Under the pieces are notes generated by a model, which was not told the DNA's origin, did no database searches, and worked only from the letters and a program-made list of their open reading frames with translations. Below, piece by piece: positions 26,782-34,764 of a stretch of DNA of 64,000 nt (within the stretch, counting starts at the first letter, position 1; every line of letters begins with the position of its first letter). The position numbers and the translations under genes were made by a program. This DNA comes from Streptomyces flavofungini (GTDB lineage: Bacteria; Actinomycetota; Actinomycetes; Streptomycetales; Streptomycetaceae). The DNA is taken from NCBI RefSeq assembly GCF_014650815.1, contig NZ_BMVR01000001.1, positions 620,001 to 684,000 on the forward strand, read 5' to 3'.

Positions 26782-27384
26782 CTACGGCTGTCCCGCGAGG
26801 TGGCCCGTCTCGTTCCAGGACTCCAGGGCGGGCTCTCCGTAGGCCCAGCCCAGGACGGAGAGGGACGTCGGGTTGAGGCGGATGCGGGACGCGAAGTCGA
26901 TGTCGTAGCCGAGCCAGCGGGCGCCGATGGCGCGCAGGATGTGGCCGTGCGCGAAGACCAGGACGTCCCGGTCGGCCTCGCGCGCCCAGGCGACGACCTC
27001 GTCCGCGCGGGCGGACACCTGCGCCAGCGTCTCGCCGTCCGGGACCCCGTCGCGCCAGATGAACCACCCGGGGCGCAGGGCCTGGATGTCGGCGGGCGTC
27101 AGTCCGTCGTACGCCCCGTAGTCGAACTCCATCAGCGCGTCCCACTCGGCGGCCCGGTCGCCGAACCCGGCCAGCTCGCACGTCTCCCGCGCGCGGGACA
27201 GCGGGCTGGTGCGCACCTCGACTCCGGGGAGGCCGTCATAGGGCGCCCGGTGCAGCCGCTGGCCGAGGAGCTTCGCGCCGCGCCTGCCCTCTTCGAGGAG
27301 CGGGATGTCCGTCCTGCCGGTGTGCTTTCCGGACAGCGACCACTCGGTCTGTCCGTGCCGGGCCAGCAGGATGCGCGGTGCCAT
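26782..27384 (-). CDS. Histidine phosphatase superfamily protein
   Basis: A 200-residue protein from the ATG at 27384. It opens with the phosphohistidine motif [12 protein letters not shown], has a second conserved region at [11 protein letters not shown] near residue 60, and [12 protein letters not shown] near 150, which supplies the second catalytic His. All family catalytic residues (RHG, Arg, Glu, His) appear present. Family members include phosphoglycerate mutases, phosphatases of cobalamin or sugar phosphates, and regulators; length and the lack of extra motifs fit a small-molecule phosphatase. It converges on the HTH/TPR regulator. Substrate unknown. Confidence 0.88.
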   Translation of the reverse strand: MAPRILLARHGQTEWSLSGKHTGRTDIPLLEEGRRGAKLLGQRLHRAPYDGLPGVEVRTSPLSRARETCELAGFGDRAAEWDALMEFDYGAYDGLTPADIQALRPGWFIWRDGVPDGETLAQVSARADEVVAWAREADRDVLVFAHGHILRAIGARWLGYDIDFASRIRLNPTSLSVLGWAYGEPALESWNETGHLAGQP

Positions 27385-27610
27385 GAGAAGCCTTTCTAGA
27401 GGGACATGCAAGGACAAAAAGGGACAGTCGCCCGTCCGTTCCTTCCATCATCACTCACACCGCGAAGGCGCAACCCGGGCGGCGATCTCTGCGTCTTTGA
27501 CGACCAGGGGGATGGCTCATCGGCCTTCGCGTACGCCGTAAAGTGACCCAGCGGCCGTACGCCGCACCAACTGAGCGGGAACAGCGCGAATGAGATGGGG
27601 GACCCACCGG

Positions 27611-28693
27611 ATGCCGCAGACCGAGGCACAGGGCGCCGGCAGCCGCGGCATATCCGAGAGCCGGACGTCCCGGATCCACCTGCGCTGGTGGACCGAGCTG
27701 CCGCTGATCCTCCTGGTGTACGGGGCCTACTCGGCCGGGCGGCTGCTCGCGCGCGGGGACGTCGAGACGGCCGTGGGCCACGGCCTGGACATCCTGCGGG
27801 TCGAGAAGGCCCTGAACCTCAACCTGGAGCATCCGCTCAACCGGCTCTTCACGGCCCATACCTCCATCGGCGTCCCGGCGGACTTCTGGTACGCCTCGCT
27901 GCACTACCTGGTCACGCCGCTGGTGCTGATCTGGCTGTTCCGCAGCAGGGCCGTGCACTACGCCGCCGCCCGCACCTGGCTGATGGTGTCCACGCTCATC
28001 GGCCTGATCGGCTTCACGCTGATGCCGACCTGCCCGCCGCGGCTCCTCGACAAGAGCCACGGCTTCGTCGACACCATGGCGCAGTACAGCGACTGGGGCT
28101 GGTGGGGCGGCCAGGCCAGCGCCCCGCGCGGGCTCGGCGGCATGACCAACCAGTACGCGGCGATGCCAAGCCTGCACGTCGGCTGGTCGCTGTGGTGCGG
28201 CGTGGTGCTGTGGCGGTACGGCCGCACGCCGCTGGTGAAGGCGCTCGCCATCGTCTATCCGCTGTTCACGACCATCGTCGTCATGGGCACGGCCAACCAC
28301 TACTTCCTCGACGCGGTCGCGGGCGCGGCCGTGATGGGCCTGGGCCTGCTGCTCGTCCGGCCTGTGCAGCGCGGCGCGGCGCGGCTCAAGGCCCGGCTGC
28401 GGCCGATCGTCGCGACCGCCCTCGCAGGCCGCGGCGCCGGGCGGGCCACGGCCCCCGCGGACGCCACCGCCACCTCTTCCGCCACTGAGTCCTCGATTGT
28501 CAGTGCCGGATGCCAGACTTCGGCGGGTGAGCGAATTCCCCATCAGCGCAAGCTCGGGACCGATCCGGGCGGCAAGTCCGCGGCCAAGCCGGGCGGCAAG
28601 CCCCGCGGGAACAAGGGCGCCAGACCCGCGGGCCACGCCGCGGACACCGGGGACAGCGCTCAGACATCGGCTCGCGGAGCTGCGCGGACCTGA
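27611..28693 (+). CDS. PAP2-superfamily membrane enzyme (inositol phosphotransferase-like)
   Basis: A 360-residue integral membrane protein. Five or six helices occupy about residues 25-260. The PAP2 catalytic motifs are visible: AMPSLHVGWSL near residue 185 with the catalytic His, and TANHYFLDAVAGA near 232 with the second His and Asp. This arrangement matches the PAP2_3 branch that includes Aur1-like inositol phosphorylceramide synthases and bacterial lipid phosphotransferases. The last 100 residues are disordered and basic (Lys/Gly/Ala repeats). The start could be the ATG at 27590; 27611 gives the better N-terminus. It ends one base before the GTG I chose for the nuclease gene. Confidence 0.82.
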   Translation: MPQTEAQGAGSRGISESRTSRIHLRWWTELPLILLVYGAYSAGRLLARGDVETAVGHGLDILRVEKALNLNLEHPLNRLFTAHTSIGVPADFWYASLHYLVTPLVLIWLFRSRAVHYAAARTWLMVSTLIGLIGFTLMPTCPPRLLDKSHGFVDTMAQYSDWGWWGGQASAPRGLGGMTNQYAAMPSLHVGWSLWCGVVLWRYGRTPLVKALAIVYPLFTTIVVMGTANHYFLDAVAGAAVMGLGLLLVRPVQRGAARLKARLRPIVATALAGRGAGRATAPADATATSSATESSIVSAGCQTSAGERIPHQRKLGTDPGGKSAAKPGGKPRGNKGARPAGHAADTGDSAQTSARGAART

Positions 28694-28694
28694 C

Positions 28695-29756
28695 GTGCCG
28701 CCGCAGTCCCTGGACGCCCGCGCCCTGGCGGCGCTCGCGGCCAACCCGGGCTGCGGGCGGCGCGCGCTGCTGGACGGCGCGGGCGTGCCCAAGGCGGCGC
28801 TCGCCCAGGCGCTCGGCTCGCCGTCGGGCTTCGGGCAGTCGCAGTTCGCGTTCATGCGCGGGCACGCCTTCGAGGCGCGGGTGAAGGCCGACGGCGGCAC
28901 GGAGCTGCTGCGCCTCACGCACGCGTGCCTGGGCGGCGGCCCGGAGCCGGAGCCCGGTGCGGCGAGCGTGCCGGACCTCACGGCGGCCGGGCCCGAGGGC
29001 CGCGCGGCCCGCACGGAACTCGCCCTGGACGAGGCCTCGGCCGCCCGCACCTGGACGCTGCTCGACCACCCGATGCTGGCCCTGGACGTCGCGGGCACGC
29101 CCGCCTTCCTGGAGCCGGACGCCGTGGTCGTCGCGCCGGACGGGACGTGGACGGTCGTCGAGATCAAGTCCTTCCCCATGATCGACGGCTCGGCGGACGC
29201 GGCGAAGGTGGGCGCGGCGGCGCGCCAGTCCGCGGTGTACGTCCTCGCCCTGGAGCAGGTCGCGCGGCGGCTCGACCCCGCGCCGGAGGTGCGCCACCGT
29301 GCGCTCCTCGTCTGCCCCAAGGACTTCTCGAACCTCCCGACCGCCTCGGCCGTGGACGTCCGCAAGCAGCTCGCCGTCACCCGCCGCCAGCTCTCCAGGC
29401 TGACCCGAGTCGAGGACATCGCGGCCACGCTGGCCCCCGGCACCACGTTCGACGTGACACGGCCCGCCGCCGAGCTGGCCGCCGCCGTCGACGCGGTCCC
29501 CGCGACGTACGCCCCCGAGTGCCTGGCCGCCTGCGAGCTGGCCTTCCACTGCCGCGACCGCGCCCGCGCGGCGGGCGAGCTGACCTCCCTCGGCCGCTCC
29601 CTGCGCGCCGACCTCGGCACGCTGGCCACCATCGACGAGGCCCTGGCCGCGGCCCGCGGCGAGGCGGGCGACCCCGACGACCCGGCCGTGTCCGCGCTGC
29701 GCCGCGCGGGCGCGCTGCGCGCGGAGGCGCTCGCCGGAGGTGTGCGTTGTCCCTGA
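28695..29756 (+). CDS. RecB/Cas4-type PD-(D/E)XK nuclease with probable 4Fe-4S cluster
   Basis: A 353-residue protein by the GTG at 28695; the open frame reaches back to 28497 but that part overlaps PAP2 and has weak GC3. The nuclease core reads FLEPDAVVVAPDG (Asp142) then TVVEIKSFP (Glu156, Lys158), the D-ExK active site of RecB-like nucleases. One N-terminal cysteine (C20, NPGCGRR) and three near the end (C276, C280, C286, spacing C-x3-C-x5-C) match the split cluster layout of AddB and Cas4. It should degrade DNA ends. The next gene starts inside its last codons, with GGAGG just upstream. It is the first gene of a nuclease-X-helicase set. Confidence 0.82.
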   Translation: MPPQSLDARALAALAANPGCGRRALLDGAGVPKAALAQALGSPSGFGQSQFAFMRGHAFEARVKADGGTELLRLTHACLGGGPEPEPGAASVPDLTAAGPEGRAARTELALDEASAARTWTLLDHPMLALDVAGTPAFLEPDAVVVAPDGTWTVVEIKSFPMIDGSADAAKVGAAARQSAVYVLALEQVARRLDPAPEVRHRALLVCPKDFSNLPTASAVDVRKQLAVTRRQLSRLTRVEDIAATLAPGTTFDVTRPAAELAAAVDAVPATYAPECLAACELAFHCRDRARAAGELTSLGRSLRADLGTLATIDEALAAARGEAGDPDDPAVSALRRAGALRAEALAGGVRCP

Positions 29757-31372
29757 TCGACAACCTGGCCCGGCTCGACGCCGCCACCACCGGCCGCGCC
29801 CAACCGAGGGCCACCGTCCGGCACCGGCACCTGTCCCAGCGCCCCCTCGTCTTCGTGCCGCTCATCACCGCCGGTGAGGCGGGCGCCCCGCTCGGCGCCC
29901 TGATCGGCACCGAGCGCACCTCCCCCCGCCTGCTCACGGTGGCCCAGCCCCGCGACCGCGACCTGCGCTTCGCGTTCCTGTCCCGGCTCGCCGAGATCCT
30001 GCTGCCGTACGTCGAGTCGTACGCGGACGACGTCGAGCCCGCCGAGCGCACCGAGGCCGACCCGGAGACCGGCAAGCGCGTCAAGGTCGAGGTCGAGCTG
30101 TGCGCGGACGCGCCGCAGCTCATCGTGCCGAGCCGCACGGGCATCGAGTTCGTACGGCTGCTCGGCCGGTCCATGCGGTTCCGGCGGACCGCCGAGCAGG
30201 ACCCGGACGCGCCGTATCCCGCGCCCCCGCGCGTGCCGCTGCTCGGGCGCTGGCTCACGCACTACGGCGAGCGCTCCCGGGTGCCCGGCTCGTCGCTGCT
30301 GCTCGCCATGACCGACCTGCTGTCCCGGCACTGGGCCACCGGCCAGTCCTCCCTGGAGGAGCAGCACCTGGGCGCGCTGCTCGCCTGGATCGAGGCGCCC
30401 GAGGGGACGTCCGGCGCGGACGCGGCGCTCCGCGCGGAGCTGGCCCGGGACGCCGACGGGCAGTTGCTGTGCCCGCCCGCGGGCCCCGCCACCGACCCGG
30501 CGTTCGACAACCAGCTCCTCGCTCCGGCCATCGAGCGCCACGACCGGGCGCGCACCGCTCTGGCCGCCGCCGCGGACGGCGTCGAGGCGGACGCGCTGCT
30601 CGCCTCCCTCGGCGCGGCCGAGCGCGAGATCGACGCCCTGGTGGCCAGCCGCACCCGGCCCACCTGGGACGCGGTGTGGCGTGGCCTGGACGCGCTGTGC
30701 ACTCTGCCCGAGGCCCCGCACACCGTCGACCGGTGGCGCGGGGACCGCTGGTCGTTCACCGGGCACCGCGACCGCGTCGCCGCCGGTGAGCCGCCGCAGC
30801 CCCGCGTCGACGACGCGGTCACCGCCGCGAACAAGCTCGCCACCCGCGAGCGCGAACAGGCCCGGCTCGACGCCCAGGAGGCCCTCGACGACCCCCTCGT
30901 CATGGCCGGGCGGCGGCTCGCGGGCGAGGCCTTCGCCGGTGAGGTGACCGACGTCGTCATGGCGTACAGCGAGGGCCGCGCGCCCCGCCCACGCCCCCTC
31001 GTCACCGTCCGCACCCCCGACCGCCCCCAGCTCGACGAGGGCGTCAAGGCCTACCGCTCCCTCGCCGGCAAGCCCCAGTCCTTCCAGTTCGTCACCCACA
31101 CCCCCGACGGCGCCCTCGTCCTGCGCCTCCTCGACAAGATGGGCCGCGGCAAGGAGCCCGAGCCCGGCTCGGTGCCCGAGGTCGGCGACCACGTGTGCTG
31201 GACGCTCTTCGAGCACGAGCAGCGGGGCGGGCCGCGCCTCCCGGACCCGGAGGACACCCCGTGGACGCACGGCGGCCCTCCGGAGACAGCGGCCACGACG
31301 CCCGCCGTAGGCACCCCGCCCGCCCCGGTCGGCGACAGGCCGGACCCCGTGACCGCGGAGGACATCCTGTGA
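29747..31372 (+). CDS. Unknown 541-residue protein between nuclease and helicase
   Basis: Starts with TTG at 29747: a perfect GGAGG lies six bases upstream, and no other in-frame start nearby has one. It overlaps the nuclease gene by 10 bases and the helicase GTG by 4. The N-terminal 130 residues have alternating strand character (RPLVFVPLITAGEAG, VEVELCADAPQLIVPS). The middle (about 150-390) is helical and charged. Near the end VGDHVCWTLFEHE could be an OB-like strand pair, as in domain 1B of Dna2/Upf1-type helicases. I find no known catalytic motif. Its coupling suggests a subunit of the nuclease-helicase complex, perhaps DNA-binding or bridging. Confidence 0.75.
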   Translation: MSLIDNLARLDAATTGRAQPRATVRHRHLSQRPLVFVPLITAGEAGAPLGALIGTERTSPRLLTVAQPRDRDLRFAFLSRLAEILLPYVESYADDVEPAERTEADPETGKRVKVEVELCADAPQLIVPSRTGIEFVRLLGRSMRFRRTAEQDPDAPYPAPPRVPLLGRWLTHYGERSRVPGSSLLLAMTDLLSRHWATGQSSLEEQHLGALLAWIEAPEGTSGADAALRAELARDADGQLLCPPAGPATDPAFDNQLLAPAIERHDRARTALAAAADGVEADALLASLGAAEREIDALVASRTRPTWDAVWRGLDALCTLPEAPHTVDRWRGDRWSFTGHRDRVAAGEPPQPRVDDAVTAANKLATREREQARLDAQEALDDPLVMAGRRLAGEAFAGEVTDVVMAYSEGRAPRPRPLVTVRTPDRPQLDEGVKAYRSLAGKPQSFQFVTHTPDGALVLRLLDKMGRGKEPEPGSVPEVGDHVCWTLFEHEQRGGPRLPDPEDTPWTHGGPPETAATTPAVGTPPAPVGDRPDPVTAEDIL

Positions 31373-32730
31373 ACCCGGTCCCCTTCCCATTCCCAGCGAA
31401 CCCGGCATCCTTCGACCCCGGCGCCGAGGCCACCCGCGCCACCGACGCGATCCTGCGCGACACCCTGGACGGCGCGCACCGCGGTGTCGTCGTCGACTCG
31501 CCCCCCGGCGCCGGAAAGTCCACCCTCGTCGTCCGCGCCGCCCTCGAACTCGCCGCCGCGGGACGCCCCTTGATGGTCGTCGCCCAGACCAACGCCCAAG
31601 TCGACGACCTCGTCCTGCGCCTCGCCGAGAAGAACTCCGACCTCCCCGTCGGACGGCTGCACAGCAGCGACCCCGACCCGTACGACAAGGCACTCGACGC
31701 CCTGCCGAACGTACGCAAGTCCGCGAAGGTCGGCGACCTCTCGGGGCTCGACGTCGTCGTGTCCACCGCCGCGAAGTGGGGGCACGTCAAGGACGTCGAG
31801 CCCTGGCGGCACGCGATCGTCGACGAGGCGTACCAGATGCGGTCGGACGCGCTCCTCGCCGTCGCCGGGCTCTTCGAGCGGGCCCTGTTCGTGGGCGACC
31901 CGGGGCAGTTGGACCCCTTCGCCATCGCCGAGGCCGAGCAGTGGGCGGGGCTCGCGTACGACCCGTCGGCCAGCGCGGTGACCACGCTGCTCGCCCACAA
32001 TCCGGGGCTGCCGCAGCATCGGCTGCCCGTGTCGTGGCGGCTGCCCGCCTCGGCCGCGCCGCTGGTGTCCGACGCGTTCTACCCTTTTACGCCCTTCCGC
32101 AGCGGCACGGAGCACGCCGACCGGGCTCTCGACTTCGCTGTCCCGTCCGACGGTTCCGGCCCCGACCGGGTCATCGACGAAGCGGCCCTCTCCGGGTGGG
32201 GCCTGCTCGAACTGCCCGCCCGGCACACCCCGCGTACGGACCCCGAGGCGGTCCGGGCCGTCGCCCTCGTGGTGCGGCGGCTGCTCGACCGGGGCGGGGC
32301 GGCGACGTCCGAGCGGGCACCCGAGCCCGTGCCCCTCACGGCCGACCGGATCGCCGTCGGGACGGCGCATCGGGATCAGGCCGCGGCCGTACGTGGCGCG
32401 CTCGCCGCTCTCGGGGTCGTGGACGTGACCGTCGACACGGCCAATCGCCTGCAAGGCCGGGAGTTCGACGTGACCGTCGTGCTCCATCCGCTCTCCGGGC
32501 GGCCGGACGCCACAGCCTTCCATCTGGAGACGGGGCGGCTGTGTGTGCTCGCGTCCCGGCATCGGCACGCGTGCATCGTGGTGTGCCGGGCGGGAGTTGA
32601 CACGCTCTTGGACGACCACCCGTCCACGGAGCCGGTCCAACTCGGCGTCACCGTCAAGTTCCCCGACGGCTGGGAGGCGAACCACGCAATCCTCTCGCGC
32701 CTCGCGCACCACCGGATCCCCTGGCCGTAG
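31369..32730 (+). CDS. Superfamily 1B DNA/RNA helicase, Upf1/Dna2-like
   Basis: A 453-residue motor protein with a GTG start overlapping the previous stop (GTGA). Helicase motifs in order: Walker A DSPPGAGKST (residues 43-52), Ia VVAQTNAQVDDLVL, II HAIVDEAYQM, III LFVGDPGQLDP, V TANRLQGREFDVTVVLHPL, and VI LASRHRHACIVV, a variant of the usual VALTRA-type motif. This is the SF1B pattern of Dna2, RecD2 and Upf1, which move 5' to 3'. It ends the three-gene set. The gene is normal in length for a minimal SF1 core; accessory domains, if any, must come from the neighbour proteins. Confidence 0.85.
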   Translation: MNPVPFPFPANPASFDPGAEATRATDAILRDTLDGAHRGVVVDSPPGAGKSTLVVRAALELAAAGRPLMVVAQTNAQVDDLVLRLAEKNSDLPVGRLHSSDPDPYDKALDALPNVRKSAKVGDLSGLDVVVSTAAKWGHVKDVEPWRHAIVDEAYQMRSDALLAVAGLFERALFVGDPGQLDPFAIAEAEQWAGLAYDPSASAVTTLLAHNPGLPQHRLPVSWRLPASAAPLVSDAFYPFTPFRSGTEHADRALDFAVPSDGSGPDRVIDEAALSGWGLLELPARHTPRTDPEAVRAVALVVRRLLDRGGAATSERAPEPVPLTADRIAVGTAHRDQAAAVRGALAALGVVDVTVDTANRLQGREFDVTVVLHPLSGRPDATAFHLETGRLCVLASRHRHACIVVCRAGVDTLLDDHPSTEPVQLGVTVKFPDGWEANHAILSRLAHHRIPWP

Positions 32731-32850
32731 TCCCACACCACGCCCGGGCGTCGCCGCTCCCTCCCTCGCATCACAGACACCCTCGGCCCGGGACCGTGGC
32801 CCTCCCCTCCCCTCACATCAAAGTCACCGTGGGACGGGGCTGTGCCCACC

Positions 32851-32894
32851 CTCCCCCAAGCTCTCGGCTTCGCTCGAGCAGGGAGGTACCCCCA
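32851..32894. repeat. Dispersed Streptomyces hairpin repeat, copy 1
   Basis: Starts CTCCCCCAAGCTCT, passes a GAGC/GCTC stem with a CTTCG turn, and ends AGGGAGGTACCCCCA. A related copy lies at 40636-40671. Elements of this kind are common between Streptomyces genes. Confidence 0.6.
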
Positions 32895-33039
32895 TCGCCC
32901 TGCAGAACGATTGCCCACAGGGTGGGACGCGACAGCAAAGCCAGACCACCACCCTCACCGGACCACCACCCCCACCGAACCGAAGGCCGAACGCGGCACC
33001 CCCACCGAACCGATCGCCGCCATCCGAACCGGAGGGGAC

Positions 33040-33132
33040 GTGCCGGTATGTCCGCGCGCAGCTCGGCCCACCACGACGCACGTACACGAAACGTTCCGAA
33101 CGACACACACGCGAGCACGGACATACCGGCAC
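33040..33132. repeat. Perfect 15-bp inverted repeat with 63-base spacer
   Basis: GTGCCGGTATGTCCG at 33040-33054 is the exact reverse complement of 33118-33132. The spacer is more AT-rich than its surroundings and contains AAACGTTCCGAACG. No open frame or transposase lies between. Could be a paired operator or a large hairpin in the leader of the gene at 33311. Confidence 0.75.
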
Positions 33133-33310
33133 GGCCCCGCCCCACCACCGGAAAGAAGGCGACAGGACCGCAACCACCCCGGAGAGACGGCGAGAGGACC
33201 CCACCCCACCACCGAAGAGATGGCGGGGGGAGCACGACCGGCGCGCGGGCCTCTTGCGCGGGGAGGGACAATGGATGCGGCAACGCGGCGTACGACGAGA
33301 GGAAAACGAC

Positions 33311-33718
33311 ATGGCGGAGCCCTCGCGGCCCCGGTCCAGCCAGCGCATGCGCCCCGCACCGCTCCTCTTCGAGCCCGCGGAAGCCACCGCCGACCCCGAG
33401 CACTTCTTCGACCTGGAGTCCATCGACGACCCGCGTGAACTCCTCGCCCGGGCCACCGAGTTGACCCTCGCCTTCCGCGCCGCGACCGACCGCTCCGTCG
33501 AGTTCCAGGCCCTGGCCGCCGCCCAGCTCGCCGACCCGCGCCGCTTCGACCGCCTCACCCCGGCCGACATCGCCGAGCGCGCCGAGTGGACCGAGGACTA
33601 CGCGAAGAAGATGATCGAGTTCGGCCGCGAGCTGCAGAGCGGCACCTCCGACACGACAGGGCCCACGGGAACGCCGGGGGCGCCGGGCGCACCGGATTCG
33701 ACCGGCTCGGCGGACTAG
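33311..33718 (+). CDS. Small acidic conserved protein of unknown function
   Basis: A 135-residue protein from the ATG at 33311, preceded by GAGAGGAAAA. Residues 1-15 are basic; residues 25-110 are predicted helical and acidic (DPEHFFDLESIDDPRELL, LTPADIAERAEWTEDYAKK); the last 25 are a Gly/Thr/Pro tail. No cysteines, signal or membrane helix. I do not recognise a family. The C-terminal helix LTPADIAERAEW could be a small HTH-like unit, but that is speculation. It precedes the prim-pol-like gene by 150 bases. Confidence 0.6.
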   Translation: MAEPSRPRSSQRMRPAPLLFEPAEATADPEHFFDLESIDDPRELLARATELTLAFRAATDRSVEFQALAAAQLADPRRFDRLTPADIAERAEWTEDYAKKMIEFGRELQSGTSDTTGPTGTPGAPGAPDSTGSAD

Positions 33719-33868
33719 GCGGACCAGGCGGGCGGAACCCACGCCCCACGCGGCCACAAGATCCGCTGGCATATGCCGGTGGGGCAAGGTACCCCACGCC
33801 CCCACCCACTGTCCCGGATTCCCGCAACTCTGCGAGACCGAGCGCTCACCACCGGTAGATGTATCGAC

Positions 33869-34543
33869 ATGAGCAGCTCCCCCCTCACTCTCGCCGCCCA
33901 CACCCCCACCGCCCCCACAACACCCTCCACCCCGGCCCCCGCCCCCACTCCCGCCAACGCCTGCGACGTCACCCCCGCAGGCGCGGCCTGGCTGGCCTCC
34001 GCCGAAACGTATCCCCACAGCGTCCTGGCCGACTGGCGCGCCCACCCCGGCACCCCGGCCGTCCTGTCCTGCGGCACCGTCTTCGACGTGGTCAGCGTGC
34101 CCGGCGTCTTCGGCCGGCGGATGGTCGACCGGCTGTGGCACGAGGGCCCCGGCTCCGGCCCGGTCGCCACGTACCGGGGCCGCATGCTGCTCTTCGCCGC
34201 CCCGGGCACGGCCCGCCGTCTCCCCGCGCTCCTGGAGTGGGAGGAATGGGGCTCCGCGGTCCCCGCCCTGCTCTGCCACGGCCCGGGCGACGCCGTCACC
34301 GTGCCCCCGCTCACAGCGAGCCGCGGCACCGGACCGGGAGCGGCACCGGGGGCCGACGACCGGCTCGGATCGCGCTGGCTGGTCGCCCCCGACACCCGCC
34401 GGCCCTGGCTCCCGGGCCCCGACGTAGTGCTCTGGGCATGCGTCCGCGCGGCCCGCGCCGCGGCCGGATCCGCAGTGCGTATATCGATTTTTCCTCGCGG
34501 CGATCAGGATGCTAAGGTCTACGACGTCAGCAGGCGCCGCTAG
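33869..34543 (+). CDS. Primase-polymerase-like protein (prim-pol N-terminal family), end overlaps tRNA-Lys
   Basis: A 224-residue protein from the ATG at 33869. A Pro/Thr-rich lead of 30 residues precedes a domain starting AAWLASAETYPHSVLADW and VLSCGTVFDVVSVPG, the pattern annotated in Streptomyces as bifunctional DNA primase/polymerase N-terminal domain. The metal-binding residues of true prim-pols are not clearly visible, so activity is doubtful. The last 25 codons are AT-rich and unlike the rest, contain the probable tRNA promoter (TGCTAAGGT), and the TAG stop lies at tRNA positions 8-10. The original C-terminus may have been lost or extended here. Confidence 0.65.
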   Translation: MSSSPLTLAAHTPTAPTTPSTPAPAPTPANACDVTPAGAAWLASAETYPHSVLADWRAHPGTPAVLSCGTVFDVVSVPGVFGRRMVDRLWHEGPGSGPVATYRGRMLLFAAPGTARRLPALLEWEEWGSAVPALLCHGPGDAVTVPPLTASRGTGPGAAPGADDRLGSRWLVAPDTRRPWLPGPDVVLWACVRAARAAAGSAVRISIFPRGDQDAKVYDVSRRR

Positions 34544-34661
34544 CTCAGTTGGTTAGAGCAGCTGACTCTTAATCAGCGGGTCCGGGGTTCGAGTCCCTGG
34601 CGGCGCACGACACCGACAGCGAGGCATGTCCACGGAAAACGTGGACCGGCCTCGCTGTCGT
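34526..34661 (+). repeat. 136-bp perfect direct repeat containing tRNA-Lys and terminator, copy 1
   Basis: Identical to 50118-50253 (offset 15,592). Identity starts 8 bases before the tRNA and runs through the terminator hairpin. Similarity with a few substitutions continues to about 34730, including GCGCGGC-TTC-GCCGCGC. Confidence 0.93.
34534..34607 (+). tRNA. tRNA-Lys (CTT), copy 1
   Basis: Complete cloverleaf: acceptor GCGCCGC (34534-34540) with GCGGCGC (34600-34606), discriminator A 34607. Anticodon stem GCTGA/TCAGC with loop CTCTTAA, giving CTT. A -10-like TAAGGT preceded by TGC lies at 34513-34518, inside the upstream reading frame. Identical in sequence to the copy at 50126. Confidence 0.97.
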
Positions 34662-34668
34662 GGTTTTT
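34614..34668 (+). terminator. Terminator of tRNA-Lys copy 1
   Basis: Outer 12-bp stem (34614-34625 with 34649-34660), inner 7-bp stem GTCCACG/CGTGGAC with GAAAA loop, then TGGTTTTT. A strong intrinsic terminator. Confidence 0.88.
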
Positions 34669-34764
34669 GCGCGGCTTCGCCGCGCGTTGTGGGGGCTTCG
34701 CCACCCACACCCCCCTGGGTCCCTTGGGGTCGGCCGGGATGCCGGAACATCTGGGTACCCCGGA

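Larger units (their letters stand above)
32731..33310. other. 580-base non-coding region with repeats
   Basis: No gene is supported: codon bias is poor in all frames. It holds a dispersed hairpin element (32851-32894), a 17-bp direct repeat with 30-base period (32967-32983 and 32997-33013), and a 15-bp perfect inverted repeat (33040-33054 with 33118-33132). The strand is extremely C-rich (ACCACCCCCACCGAACC type runs). Confidence 0.6.

Noticed and set aside
27455..31693. 1412-residue open frame on the minus strand across PAP2, nuclease and unknown genes
   Set aside because: A GC-bias shadow: it is antisense to genes with full motifs, has low-complexity composition and no ribosome site.
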